Assembly: GCA_028583685.1 (NCBI GenBank)
Contig: JAMXIF010001253.1
Location: 78,767,079 to 78,831,078 of the forward strand
Reading direction: 5' to 3'
DNA from: Petaurus breviceps papuanus
Taxonomy: Eukaryota; Chordata; Mammalia; Diprotodontia; Petauridae
Length of the DNA stretch: 64,000 bases
Shown piece after piece: positions 22,795 through 34,400 of this stretch. Position numbers and translations under genes: made by a program. The notes beneath the pieces are model-generated. The model ran no database searches. It was not told where the DNA came from and saw only the letters and a list, made by a program, of their open reading frames with translations. Position 1 is the stretch's first letter. Every line of letters starts with the position of its first letter.

Positions 22795-22900
22795 ACAGTT
22801 ATTTAGCATCTACAATGTGAGAGACACTGTACTGGCTTCTGGGAATACAAAGACAAAAATGAAATATTCCTATCCCTCAAGAAAGTCACATCACAGGGTG
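22795..22900 (-). repeat. LINE-2 3'-end fragment in the probable 3' UTR
   Basis: TTATTTAGCATCTACAATGT, GAGACACTGTACTGGCTTCT, GGGAATACAAAGACAAAAAT and CTATCCCTCAAGAAAGTCAC follow the LINE-2 end in reverse. Confidence 0.7.
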
Positions 22901-24984
22901 GAGGAGTAATTTTTTAATGACTTGTACCAACAACAACAATCAAATCACCTAATTGCCAACCTTTGAGTAATGAGCCTTTTGGAACTTAGCTGGACGAGGC
23001 TAGACAAGCAGCACACAGACCATCAAAATAGACAACAAGAGTCACCTCCACAATGTAGTGAGGAATAAATAGTAGGACTGTAGTAGAAGCCTAAATGCCC
23101 TTCATTATACCCATATTTTACACATTATAAGGTACAGGCCTGACAACATTAGCTTAATCCCCAATCCCTTCTGTCTTTCTGAAAGTCTTTATGTATAAAA
23201 TTGCATTGGCTATCAGTAAGCCAGGAGACATGGGAAACTAGAGAATTATGGAGAAAAAGACAAATTTCTCCAAGTGTATTCATGCAGCTATATACATGTT
23301 TTACACCTCTGAACATTCCTTTGCCTATGGAGAGTTTCTGAGGGCGCTCCTTTCTTTAGATGAAAGTACACATAGCAGCTTGAGGCAAATAGGTAGTGAA
23401 GACAGGAAAGGAAACACTCAGCATAGTGCATAAGATGTAGGGCTTTTTCAAGAAGCTCTTCCATAAGCTTTTCAATACTATTGTTGCCCTAGATTCTTTA
23501 CCCTACACGTCCCATAAAGGAAAGAAGGGAGCAAGCTTAGGACTAGGAGTGTCATGATTATCAAAGATTGCAATTTCTATACCATATAACCAAGGACATC
23601 ATATGTCATAAACAGGGGAGATAATTAATGTAACAACTATGAGGATTCTTTTTTTACTCACAGAAGCTTTCTTCTTCAGGGAAAGGATTTAATCAACTCT
23701 AAGATATTAGAAAATTCAGAAGTATCCCTTGGAACATAACTGCCAGCCAAAGGAAGCATGGACTTTGCTTATTGAATTTTCCTTCTTTTTGTACCCCTAA
23801 CCAGTTACCATCTGACATCCCTCTTTATAAGCTATGTGGCTTAGATATGCACAGGGCATAGTGTCCCTGCATGTCATAATTCTCTCCAAATTAGGGAGGG
23901 TGTGAATTCAAAGCCTCTTTTTTGATAGCCAGTTCTCCCTATTAGTGCTCATTGCATTAAAATATCATGTATATTTCCAACAAAATAGGGCATTGGTTGG
24001 ATGTTTCATTGCATGATAATCCTGTGGCATGGTACATGATTTTTTTTCTACTTTTCGTATCCTGCCACTGGATTTTAAATACTTTATAGACTATTTATGG
24101 CCAAATTGGGGTATGGATCAAAATTGCATTTTGAAAATATCGGAAAGACTGAAAAAAATAAATCACTCTGATGACTGGATTGACTTGAAATTATGTCTAA
24201 CCTACTCCTGCTTCTCATTTGTTTAGACATATGTGTGACTCAAATAGGAATGAACAGGTATTTTAGACAAGTCCATAATTCTATCTATGAGACTGCCAGA
24301 TATTTTATGTCATCTAATATCATTTAATAATAGCATAAGGCTAAAATAGACTTTTTGGTGAAATCAAACATTAAAAATGAGTGGTCATGATTTGCTTTCA
24401 AAGGGTCTTTAAGCTTAGGGACCCATACCAAAGGGGCAGGGACCTGAAAAAACAAAGGTGACATTGACAGTACTTTGACTTCATAGAATCCATACAACTG
24501 AATTCATATCCTTTGAACTTGAAATGGAATCAAGTTAAATAATGATCACCAAATTGTCCAAAAAGAGTTCTATGAACTTGTACCTGACACATTTATTGCA
24601 CAACATTTTAAAGTCAAATTTCAGATGATTTTATTTTGACTAGATTCCCTTTGGTCACAAGAACAGATAATTCCTTTGCAAGGAACTCCATATAGTAAAA
24701 TAGAAAGGATTTTTGTCTCCAAGATAGTGAAATTTTCCTTTAAAAAATAAAATGACTTTTTAAATGAGCATCATTTAAAAAAATATTTGCTGCTACATTA
24801 TGCCAATAGAAGCATTTTTACTTTGGAGTTTTGTGCTTATTGCCAATTGATGGCATATCTAACATTCAGAGTTTTTTTTTAATTTCTAAAAAATAATAAG
24901 GTAGGCATTTGCAATCTCACATCACTGCTACAATCTACTTTCATGGGAGAGCCAGAACCAGAGATAGAGGGGAGGAAATTCAGG

Positions 24985-25115
24985 CATCATCTAGACCAAC
25001 CCCTTAATTTTACAGATGAGAAAACTGGCATCCAAAGAGTTTGTAACTTGCCTCATGTCATGTAAGGGTTCGGTGTATTATGGGAACCCAGGTGTTCTGG
25101 CTCCTAGACCATTTC
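24985..25115 (-). repeat. MIR-type SINE in the probable 3' UTR
   Basis: TTAATTTTACAGATGAGAAA, AGAGTTTGTAACTTGCCTC and GAACCCAGGTGTTCTGGCTC. Confidence 0.65.
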
Positions 25116-25689
25116 ATATTGTACCATATGTCTTTAACAAGCAATCAAAAATCTAAACCAAAAAGGAGAAAGACAGAGAAATACTTCACTTATTATTATT
25201 GTGATGCTTCAGAGGTATTAAAATTTCTGCCATCTAAATTGATAATAATTCCTAAACTCCAAAAACAGAAAATGCCATAATCTTATACCTAAAAAAGTTA
25301 TGGTCCTCTTTTTTTTTAAAGGATAGCTGGCCAATTAAATTCTGTTAAAGAATATTCCATTTCCATTGTATAAATTAGTTTTCCTGAAAAGAAACTCTCT
25401 GGAAAAGGGTGTTCTGGTCTTCCACGACTATTGCCTTCTTCACTGGAGACCAGGTGAAAATTAGCCTGTCCTTACTTCTTGCAACCAGGACCGGATGATT
25501 GTTCCTATAGACTATTGCCGGGTCCAGTTCCCAATATCTCTTGAGAAGGTTGAGTGATGTATTCTCAAAGATTACTATGTCTATGGAGCTCAGTACCCTT
25601 ATCATGCTGAATCAGGCCTATAGAATATTTAAATCAGTTCATTTTGGCTGTTTTCTGGGTTCAGCATAAAAAAAGACCAAGTGTGGTAA

Positions 25690-25880
25690 GTGCAGAAGGA
25701 ACAAGGTACCATGGATAAAAGCATTTGCCTGGACATGGAAGTATGGGATTTGAATGCTGGCTCTTTTACTTGCATGGTCAAGTCAGTTTGTTTTCCCCAT
25801 TCTAGTCTCCCCTCCTGGAAATTGAGGGGATTGGACTAGATAATCTCAAAGGTTTCTTAGAATTCTAAATCTTTTGAGGC
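25690..25880 (+). repeat. MIR/THER-type CORE-SINE in the probable 3' UTR
   Basis: GGATTTGAATGCTGGCTCTT, ATTGAGGGGATTGGACTAGA, TAATCTCAAAGGTTTCTTAG and AATTCTAAATCTTTT match the THER-type tail. Confidence 0.75.
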
Positions 25881-26472
25881 ATATAAGTATATGGATGCAT
25901 AAACATATATACATGACATACACATATATCTATACACACAGATATGTCTGTATATATAAACTATCCCAATAACAGTTTTAAGATGGAGAAGTAATTACTC
26001 TTAAACTATATTCTACTTTCTGCACTTTATAAACAAAAATCTTACCTGGATAAAAAAAATTTGATTGTGTCTCACCAATAATTAAATTTATGAGCCTATG
26101 AATCTGGTCTCATATAAGGCAACTCCTATATAAATGTTTTAATTCTAGAAGCATCTCTATTAGGTGTACTGCTTTTACAAGTATGCAGAATTTGGGAAGT
26201 GCAAGGAAATAAAGAATAAATGTTACCACCTAAGAGTCCTTTTTCAGCATACCTCTTACCTACACATCTCTAAAGTAACTTTAATTCAGTGGATAGCAAG
26301 AATTCCATTAATTTCACAAGACCTTTGGCTTCAGGATTCTGCCCAGGTGGTACACAGTATCCACTATTATTTCACCTGTATATCATTATATGGAATAGAT
26401 AACAATGAGCTTTTCTGCTGTACAGTTTCTGAACACATCTGGTGTGACTACACCACGTTTAAACTGCTAGTA

Positions 26473-26478
26473 AATAAA
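26473..26478 (+). promoter_or_regulatory. candidate polyadenylation signal AATAAA
   Basis: Canonical hexamer in AGTAAATAAAAGC, followed within about 20-60 bases by GT-rich sequence (GAGGTGTTG, GGGGTGTG, GGTTGTGTG), the usual downstream element. A good candidate end for the GALNT13 transcript. Confidence 0.45.
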
Positions 26479-27125
26479 AGCTACTGTATGATCTTGAGGT
26501 GTTGAATGAACACCAGGGGTGTGTTTGAAATAGGTTGTGTGAAATTTAGTGTCCAATGTCTGTTTTTTTAATGTTCAATAACTTCTCCAGGCAATTTTCA
26601 CTGTAAAAAAATACAAAAACAAAACAAAAAGTACATTTCCTTCTGATTCAGGGAAACTTTGTTAGTTACTTTCATTTTGAGACAAAGAACACCTTTATAG
26701 TAATGATGTCATACTTGACCAATGTCACCAGGGTTTTGCTAGAAATATTAGATCATCGTTTCAGTCAGTTTCCCATGAATTAAAAGGATGATATGGTAAA
26801 AAAAAAATTGATTAAAGTTGTGTCTATGGTGATTTTAAAAAGGAAAACTGCATTGCCCATTTTACTTTTTCAGACAAAAATTGGTTCTTTTTTCTTGCTG
26901 ACAGCTAAAAAAGGAGATATGATCTCTGGCCCCTTTATTCAGCCAGGATTGACACATCTTTATGAAGTCATTTCTAAAACTTCCTGAATACATGCTTGAG
27001 ACATGAATCTCATAAATTTATAAAAGTAGATTGTGCATAAAATTACACATTTTAAATGTTGTAATAGTTAAATGGTATAATGATTATCTTTGCTGTAAAT
27101 TTAAATATTTATACATTTTTGTAGA

Positions 27126-27131
27126 AATAAA
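27126..27131 (+). promoter_or_regulatory. candidate distal polyadenylation signal AATAAA
   Basis: Canonical hexamer followed about 25-45 bases later by TATGTTGTCTTTTTTG, a good GT/T-rich downstream element. It lies at the edge of the repeat-poor stretch, which makes it the favoured distal transcript end. Confidence 0.45.
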
Positions 27132-27155
27132 ATATACCAATTTAGTTTTCCTATG

Positions 27156-27635
27156 GTATATGTTGTCTTTTTTGTAAAACTATCAAACCAATTGAAAGTA
27201 GTTTATATTTATGTTCTATTTGTGGAATGAATTAGTTAATTGATAAAGTCCCCAGATTGTCATTCAGCTTCAGTGGATTCTTGCAATACTAGTTCTAAAA
27301 ATACTTTTGATTGTCCCAGATCCCCAGACTGACAACATTAATAATGATTTTTTTAAAAGTTTTTGTTTAACAAATATAGCTTTTAAAATGAATGAAAAAT
27401 GAAGCTGATACTATATAACAAAAAACTCTTTGTGAAGTGGTATAATTTACTTTCAAATTCTCTTTGCCCAGCAGTCAGGTGAACATAGGTGACTCCAGAA
27501 AAGTAAGTTCCAGTTTTGTAAGGGCAGGGTAGAATGAAACTGCCTCTTTCATCAGTATAGTGATTTTCTAGAGTGGTGCTGGGCCTCCCTAAGGATCTCA
27601 GGAGCCATGAGAGCACTAAAAGAATAACTATATAT
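27156..27635. other. unassigned sequence between the likely GALNT13 end and the 7SL copy
   Basis: No recognised gene or repeat. The 77-codon minus-strand frame at 27383-27616 has no recognisable motif. Confidence 0.4.
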
Positions 27636-27941
27636 TCAGGGTATGGTGGGGCATGCTTGGAATCCCTGCTGCTGGTGAAGCTTCAGCTAGTGGACCATTG
27701 AGTTCAGGAGTTCTGAATGGAAGCAGTCTGTGATAATTGTGAGTTTGCACTAAGCATCAATATGATAAGACCCAAGGAGTGGGGTAGCATAACAGGCTGC
27801 CTAAGGAGAGGGAAAACTGCCCAGGTCAGAATGAAACAGGTTAAAGCTTTTATGCCATTCAAGAGTGGAATCAATACCATGAGTGGCCACTGTACTTCCA
27901 GTACAAGATACTTCCCAAGCAAGATATTGAGATCCAATGTC
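27636..27941 (+). pseudogene. 7SL RNA (signal recognition particle RNA) pseudogene, near full length
   Basis: The + strand aligns over about 300 nt with 7SL RNA from its 5' end (GGGTATGGTGGGGCATGC against the GGGCGCGGTGGCGCGTGC start) through TTGAGTTCAGGAGTTCTG, GCACTAAGCATCAATATG, GGCTGCCTAAGGAGAGGG, GCCCAGGTCAGAATGAAAC, TGGCCACTGTACTTCCAG and AGATATTGAGATCC near the 3' end. It has many substitutions and loses the GC-rich character of the functional gene. A C-run and A-run follow directly (27942-27963), as expected of a LINE-1-mediated retrocopy. It contains the central S-domain region, so it is a 7SL copy rather than an Alu-like SINE. It lies about 0.5 kb past the likely GALNT13 3' end. Confidence 0.88.
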
Positions 27942-28549
27942 AACCCCCCCCCCAAAAAAAAAACTAATATGTGCTAATTTTATTTTTTTCAAGACAAAGA
28001 AACTTTGAAGGAATATGCTCCCATTTCATTATCACTTGTTCTTAATCCAAATGTTCTACATTATTATTAGGTCAATTGAACCAAAAAAATTTCTCATACT
28101 CATATATTTTCTTAATATAAAATAACACATTCTGTCCATGATCTTTTATCTGATATGTTCCTTTTTAATAAAGTTTACATTTTTATTGCCATAAGTCCTT
28201 CCCCACTGAGTCTCAGTAATATCTTGGAAGTTATATTGACTTTCTCACATTAAGATATCTATTTCATCCCTTTAAAAAAATTATGCCTTAAGAGATAAGC
28301 CAAAATAATGGAGTACAGGTCTGAACCCAACTGAACTCTCTCAACTTTCCCCTCCAAACAACTTTAAAATGATGCCTCAAATCAAATTTTAGAGAAGCAG
28401 AGCCAAGAAAAGCTCAGAGGTAGCTATGTCTCCATCCTAAGAAAACTTAGGAGGGCCACAGTAAAGGTCGGTAACACCAGGATAGGCCCAGGCCCAGAAA
28501 GCAGGAGCACTAGCAGTGGGTCTTGGAGGTACTCATGACATCAGCAGCA

Positions 28550-29190
28550 TGTCCAATTAAGGAGATTCAGGATTCGTGTGAACAGAATGCTTGGCACTTC
28601 CAAAGATCCAAGATAGTTTATTTAGAATATAGGTGAAGGAAGGAAACTGGAGAAATAGAGTAAAAGGCTTAGGAATAGTAAGATAAGAGCAATTATGATT
28701 AACACACACACATATATCTTTACAATCATCATCGATATGGGGAAGCACCAACACCTGACCACACAAGCTGGGGAATTCTGGGTACAGCCGTCAGGGTCCC
28801 ACTCAGGAGGGTCCCAGGCAGGATATCCCCTCCATGGGTGAGATTCCAATTTGGGGTCTGAATTTTACAGTTTAAGTAGTGCTGAGAACAAAGAAGGCAT
28901 ACTGCCAGGTGTTTTTAGCAAGCGTCATATCTTGTGTGAGGCCTGGGATGGAGGCCAATCCTCAAGGCCCCCCCAAGAATGGTGTTTCCTTGGAATGGCT
29001 AGTTCCAGGAGTTGGGCAGTTATCATATCTTTTCTCAAGGATGTGTCCAGCATTCCATGAAAGGAGCAGCCCTCACATTCTCAGGATCCTCTATGCCCAA
29101 ACAGCTCAGGGTAATGGAAAGGTCATATTGAGTTGGGGCCTTGGTTTGTATAATCTTATTCCTCACAGAGGGGCTTACCTTTCCCCTTCA
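28550..29190 (-). mobile_element. solo LTR of an endogenous retrovirus, minus strand
   Basis: A non-LINE block about 640 bp long splits the LINE-1 5' UTR. Read on the minus strand it has the layout of a retroviral LTR: a promoter-like half, then AAATAAACTATC as a polyadenylation signal, an R/U5-like C/T-rich end, and TG...ACA-type ends. No internal viral sequence is attached. Boundaries are approximate and no target duplication is resolved. A fossil; the family is not assigned. Confidence 0.6.
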
Positions 29191-29934
29191 TAGCAACAGT
29201 TTGGAAGCTCTCAGCTCAGAGACAGTAAGGGAATTGAACAATTTGTCAGAAAGAGGTAACATGGAACCCTTTGCTTGCACTGGGTGCAGCTGGTGCTGAT
29301 TGGCAACTCTGTCGCTCATAAGCAGCTTGGGATCACAGTTCCAGAAAATAGTGGAATACTGGTGATCAGTCATAAGGGAGTAGGGGCCCAGGTCACAGTT
29401 CCAGGGCCTAAAGAGAGGTTAGTGCTTGCAGCATTAGGGAGAATAGGGGCTCTGACTCGTTATATACTGAAGTGCAGATGAGGAGGGTAGTGACCACACC
29501 TCTTCTAACTTTAACATAAAGTTCAAAGTCAGAAATAGTCTGAAAAAATGAGCAAACAACAAAAAAACTGAGCATTAAAAAGTGGCAAGGAAGATCAAGA
29601 TATAAACTTGGCAGAAGTGAAAACCGTGTGAAAACAGCTATAAGGAAAGCCTCAAAGAAAATTGCTAATTGGACTCATAGCCAGAAAGAATTGCTAGAAG
29701 CATTAAGAAAGAGATGAGTGGTTGAGGAAAAAAATGGGAAAAGAAGTGAGATGATGCAAGAAAATTTATGAAAAGAGAATTAACCTCCTTGTAAAGGAGG
29801 CAACAAAAATACTAAAGAAAATACCTTAAAAATGGAATTGACCAAATGATAAAAGAGGTGCAAAAATTTCCTGAAGAGAAAAATTATTTTAAAAGCAAAA
29901 TAGGCCAAATGGAAAAGGAGGCACAAAAATTATG

Positions 29935-30004
29935 AGAGAGAGAGAGAAAGAGAAAGAGAGAGAGAGAGAGACAGAGAGAGACAGAGAGAGACAGAGAGAC
30001 AGAG
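29935..30004. repeat. (GA)n-rich simple repeat
   Basis: GAGA/GACAGAGA units at the 3' side of a truncated LINE-1. Confidence 0.9.
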
Positions 30005-30109
30005 AATAGTTTGACAAAATTAGGCAACACATCCAAAAAGGGTGACAGTATAGACGGGGAACCTCTGCAAAGAAGGTTCATTATCATATCCCTTTTTCAA
30101 GGACAAATT

Positions 30110-30300
30110 TCACCATTATATTTGCGTAGCCTTCATTGGAGTTGGGGTAAGATTTTTTCCCCATTTATATAGTCCTAATTATTATGTATATTACTTTCCT
30201 GATTCTATTTATTTCACCCTGCATCAATCTTCTGATCAGATTTTTGCGAATCTACTATCTTGCCACTTCTCCATTACTCCACTTTAATTTTGCCAAATGT
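30110..30300 (-). repeat. possible LINE-1 3'UTR fragment
   Basis: CCTGATTCTATTTATTTCAC and CCTGCATCAATCTTCTGATC resemble the minus-strand LINE-1 stretch CTGGTTCTGCTCACTTCACT found at 42558 and 63150. Diverged. Confidence 0.35.
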
Positions 30301-30369
30301 TATGGGTGGAAAGATTCTTGCCCCTAAGTGTGTAAATCCACCCTGTCAGTTCCAGGAGCTGCCTACTGA

Positions 30370-30870
30370 ACTGTGAATAGTGAAGGCACCATAGCAGAGT
30401 GAAAAATAGCACAGGATTGGGAGACAGAAGACCTGGATTGTATCAGAGCTGGAAGAAACCAAAGAAGTTGTTAAGAACAACCTATTTTACATTTTGATCA
30501 AATGGATTAGTACTGCTATTTGAACCTAGATACCCCAACTCCATACACAGCACCATGATTCCTGACCTTTTGTCAGACTGACAACAACCCCATGAAGTAG
30601 ACATTACACATTTTGTAACACACATTTTATAACTGGAAAATTTAAAAGCAAGTCCAAGTCACATAAGTCCTTTAGGACAAAGCTGGGATTTGAATGTAGG
30701 TCACAAATCTAGAGCTGTTTACACTATGCTATACTATTCTGAGTCTTCCACTCAATATTGGTCTCACTCTAAAAACATCATTTAGCCTCTCTGGCTCTCA
30801 TTTTACTCATAATTATGGTATAGTTATGCTAGAGTGATCAACAATGTCCCTTTTATCTCTCAATTTAAGA
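30370..30870 (+). repeat. MIR/THER SINE (+) with a second MIR (-) inserted at about 30560-30735
   Basis: GGCACCATAGCAGAGTGAAA and GACAGAAGACCTGGATTGTA start a plus MIR; ATTTAGCCTCTCTGGCTCTC and TTTACTCATAATTATGG continue it after an interruption that reads as a minus MIR (ACAACCCCATGAAGTAGACA, GGGATTTGAATGTAGGTCAC). Confidence 0.6.
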
Positions 30871-31320
30871 TTCCTATTACTTTTGGTGCAGGAGGCATAG
30901 TACTACCCACCCAGCTAAATAGTTTGATCAACTGGGGAGATTTACATGTCTCTCAAGGACAATTCAGATTCTTCCTTTGTTTTCTTATCTAAAGAATATT
31001 TAAGGCCTTTCAGATAAGGAATATTGTAGAAGGAATTTTCCTGAATAATAAAAAATAATGATAAATTAATAATACAATCATTTATATTAAAACTATAATA
31101 ATTTTTACATAATAAAATTAAATAAAAATAAAAATTTTCAGTACACTTAGGATGAAAAACATTAGGATTGGAAAGCATCTTCTTAGCTGATCTGTCCCTA
31201 GGTAATCAATCACATGTTGTAGCACTATTTTAGGACATATTTATTCATTTTTCACCTTTTCATTTATTTTTCAAAAATAAGTACTTATATGACAAAAATG
31301 TGTACATATACAGTTATATA
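30871..31320. other. unassigned AT-rich sequence
   Basis: No gene or repeat family recognised. Confidence 0.35.
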
Positions 31321-31321
31321 A

Positions 31322-31322
31322 T

Positions 31323-31406
<84 letters not shown>
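31322..31406. repeat. (TG)n(GA)n compound microsatellite
   Basis: About 26 bp of TG followed directly by about 58 bp of uninterrupted GA: an alternating purine-pyrimidine tract next to a polypurine mirror-repeat tract. Confidence 0.97.
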
Positions 31407-31410
<4 letters not shown>

Positions 31411-31624
31411 GATTACATCTTTCATGAAGGCTCTATTGCGTGACTAGGACAAAGTAATGAGCTGAAGAAATGGCTTTTAGTTTTCTTAAGTGAAGCAGGA
31501 GAACTTGAGACTAAAATGCCAATTTGGGATTTTATCTTGGACATAAATTAATTTTATATATGAATTTTTAATTAAAGGAAACTATTTCAAATTATCTTCC
31601 ATATATTACCTGCATAGTCATTGA

Positions 31625-31705
31625 CAATTCATTAAAACTCTTTCTACCCCAATTTTCCTATCTGTAACAAGAGGGGTCAGACTAGATGACCTCTTAGTAT
31701 TTGGT
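31625..31705 (+). repeat. MIR/THER SINE tail
   Basis: CCCCAATTTTCCTATCTGTA followed by GGGGTCAGACTAGATGACCT and CTTAGTATTTGG. Confidence 0.55.
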
Positions 31706-31924
31706 GAGAGATGTTGCTTTATGACAAAATTCTGCCAGACTGTTTTCCAGTTTTTCCTGCAGTTTTTGTAGAACGGTGAGACCTTATAATGATAGCTGGG
31801 GTCTTTAAATATAATTGTCACTCAGTTACTAGGTTTACTTGCTTTTATGTGTTGTATACCTAATCTACTTCATTGATCAAACTCTATTTTAAGTAGTTTC
31901 AAATCATTTAGATAATTTGTAATA

Positions 31925-33790
31925 TTTTAATGGTATTTTTTTCTCTAGTTGTTATGAAAATTATTGACATTCATTTTTACAAGATTTTGAGTTCCAAATT
32001 TTTCTCCCTCCCTCCCCTCTTCCGAAAATGGTAGGCAGCTTGATATAGTTTATTTATGTGCTGTCATGTAAAAAATATTTCCATATTAGTCACAGTTGTG
32101 AAAAGAAGAAAGGGATTTTAAAAAGATATGAAAAAGAATAAAGTGGAAAAAAATCTTCAATCTGCATTGAGTCAATCAGTTCCTTATCTATCTGGATATG
32201 GATAGAATTTTCCTTCATGCGTTCTTTGTATTCGTCTTGGATCATTGTGTTTCTGAGAAGAGCTCAACCATTCATAGTTGATCATCCAAATCATTTAGAT
32301 TATTACTGTTTTATAATATAATTTGATACCTGGTATTACAAAGCTCCCTTCTATCCCATTTATCATTAATTCCTTTGAGATTGTTTACCTTTAGTTATTG
32401 ACATATATATATGTGTGTGTGTGTGTGTATCTATATATACATCTATGTATATGTGTATGCATAAACACATATAACCTTTAAATATTCTTTTTATAGCTCT
32501 GTAAAGTAACCTTTCAGTTGTTTAATTAGTAAGACACTAGATAAATTAAAGTAGTTTTGTCATTTTTATTACAATGGCTAGATATACGTGCAATTAATAT
32601 TTCTGCAATTATTTAGGTCCATCTTTATTTTGACCCATGTTTGTTTGGGTCTTCCATAGAAATGGATATTGAATATTGCTTAAAAAAAGAAAGAAAAAAA
32701 AGATTTTTCTATGCTGTTGCACCAAGCACCCCAGCATCCCCAGGGTGGCTGCCAACACAGGTTCCCAGATCTGCTTTTTAAAAGGAAAGTGACTCAAAAT
32801 GGGTTAACAAGCTTGCTTTAATCAATCAGACATATCATTTACCTAGTGCAAGGGAAAAAGTTGAGCACCCTGAATTTCAGAGAATACAGAGGGTAGAAGC
32901 AGACAATAAATTCAGACAAACATATCAGCAGACAGGCCTCCAACTGCCTTACCATTGCATCCATACCTAGTCAGTTACCAGAGAGGGAAGCATCAACACC
33001 TGGGTTTTTAAAGCCAGAGTCTTATCTGGCCAAATCACACAACATTTCTCAAAGTGAGCCCCAGAGCAAAACCTCACATCAGGGTTTATATAGCCTTCTC
33101 CTGTCTCAGAGAATGTAACAACCCTCTTTACCCACTGCCCAATCAAAAAGCATTCCCAAAGACCAAGCCTCTTCCACAGGATCCAGGTACACTTAGGCCT
33201 ATCAAAGGGCCTAGGGGAAGGGAAGATCTTTAATTTCCATTCCCATAACATATGCCTATGTACATATTAATGATTTTATTATTATTAATATTATTTCTTG
33301 TGATTATAGATTCCCTAATATTGAAACAAACTTGTATTCTTGGAATAAAGCCAGCCTGGCAACACTGTTATAATCTTTCTGTTATGTTAGCGTAGTCTCT
33401 TGGAAATATGTTATTAAAAAAATTTGTGTCAATATTCATTAAGTATATATGTCAATAGCTTTTTTTCCCCTCTATTTTACTACTCCTTGATTTGAGAAGC
33501 AAGACCCTATTTTTACGATAGAAGGAATTTCATAGAATCCTATTTTTCAAACCAGTTGTATAATATTTGAATTAATCATTTTGAAATGTTTGATAGAATT
33601 CACATGTAAATCAGTCTGGTCCTGGGATTTTACCTTTGGTAGTTTATGTGTTTTCAATTTATTTTTATGAGATTGAGATCTTTAAGTTTTCTATTTATTG
33701 TTCTATTATTCTGGTCAATTTATATTTTTATAAAATTTCATCTTTTTTTACAATAATAGGCATATAATTTTGGATATTTTAGTATATTCT
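31925..33790 (-). mobile_element. LINE-1 fragment (3' UTR and ORF2 parts), split by a solo LTR
   Basis: Starts with the LINE-1 3' end in reverse (TTTGAGTTCCAAATTTTTCT, CCATATTAGTCACAGTTGTG) and continues with ORF2 pieces (CTGTTTTATAATATAATTTG; after the LTR, AATAAAGCCAGCCTGGCAAC and TCAGTCTGGTCCTGGGATTT, the reverse of a conserved RT-domain region). It has internal deletions and is not active. Confidence 0.8.
32715..33250 (-). mobile_element. solo LTR of an endogenous retrovirus, minus strand, with 5-bp target duplication
   Basis: 536 bp with TGTT...AACA ends, bracketed by TATGC at 32710-32714 and again at 33251-33255. Read on the minus strand it begins TGTTATGGGAATGG, has a TATA box (GGCTATATAAACC) in the middle and an ATTAAA-type signal further on. 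No internal viral genes remain. It sits inside a LINE-1, so it is younger than that copy. A 5-bp duplication fits several ERV groups. Confidence 0.85.
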
Positions 33791-33889
33791 TACTAAAAAT
33801 TTATTAATTGATATCTATGAAATTCCATTACATGTGAGTATGACTTAATGGTATTGACAACAAAAGTATGGGAGACTGAAATGGTGTGC

Positions 33890-34400
33890 TGATTGCTGTT
33901 GAGTCTGTCCTTCGTTTTCAAAGAGGACCATGCCATCAGGAAAATGATGACATGACTTGCAGTAGACTTTGATTTGAGTGAGGGAGGGCCAAGCAAGGTC
34001 TCACTTTTTCCTCCAGAGCCATCTGTATCCAGTGAACAGATATTCATCAGCATGACTAAAGTTAATGGGAGATGCAATGGGAGACCCTGACACTTTTAGG
34101 CTAAGGCCTTTTCATGTACTCACTTGGAGTGAGGGCATGCCCATTCAGTGAATAGGCCTCTTTAAGAATTGAGTCAAGGGATGGGCCCTTTAATTAGAAA
34201 AAAAAAGAAAGCTGGTAGGGGAAGAACCTCAGGGTTGCTGTTCCAAACAGAAACAGCTGTCATTGACATTCACTCTAAGCCTGGTGGGCCCACATACTGC
34301 CATTAAGAGGAGCTTGGGCAGGGACCTATTGTGGTCCAATATATGAGCTCCAGAGTGAACTGGGTTTAAGGTTTTGGGAGGGAGAGAAGGAAGGAAGGAA
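33890..34400 (+). repeat. marsupial interspersed repeat, possibly an RTE-mobilised SINE or composite
   Basis: TTCAAAGAGGACCATGCCAT, AATGATGACATGACTTGCAG, TTTGATTTGAGTGAGGGAGG and CCTCCAGAGCCATCTGTATC form a block I recognise as a high-copy marsupial repeat. The part after 34080 is less certain and ends in an AAGG/GGGAGA purine tract. The class is inferred. Confidence 0.5.

Larger units (their letters stand above)
21485..27155 (+). other. GALNT13: probable 3' UTR of the GALNT13 short-end transcript
   Basis: After the stop at 21482-21484 there is a stretch of about 5.6 kb with no LINE-1, LTR or tRNA-SINE, unlike both flanks; only old L2/MIR pieces (near 22.8, 25.0 and 25.8 kb) and a TA/TATG tract (21761-21816) interrupt it. 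Three AATAAA hexamers stand out: 22222, 26473 and 27126. The last two are each followed by GT/T-rich sequence. The extent is inferred; without transcripts the true cleavage site may be any of these. Confidence 0.45.
28286..30020 (+). mobile_element. LINE-1 5' portion (5' UTR to early ORF1), split by a solo LTR
   Basis: AACTGAACTCTCTCAACTTT and CCCCTCCAAACAACTTTAAA match the 5' UTR of the copy at 1075. After the LTR it resumes with 5'UTR-like sequence and AAAGTTCAAAGTCAGAAATA, AAAATGAGCAAACAACAAAA, then ORF1-type A-rich sequence ending at about 30020 next to a GA repeat. 3'-truncated. Confidence 0.75.
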
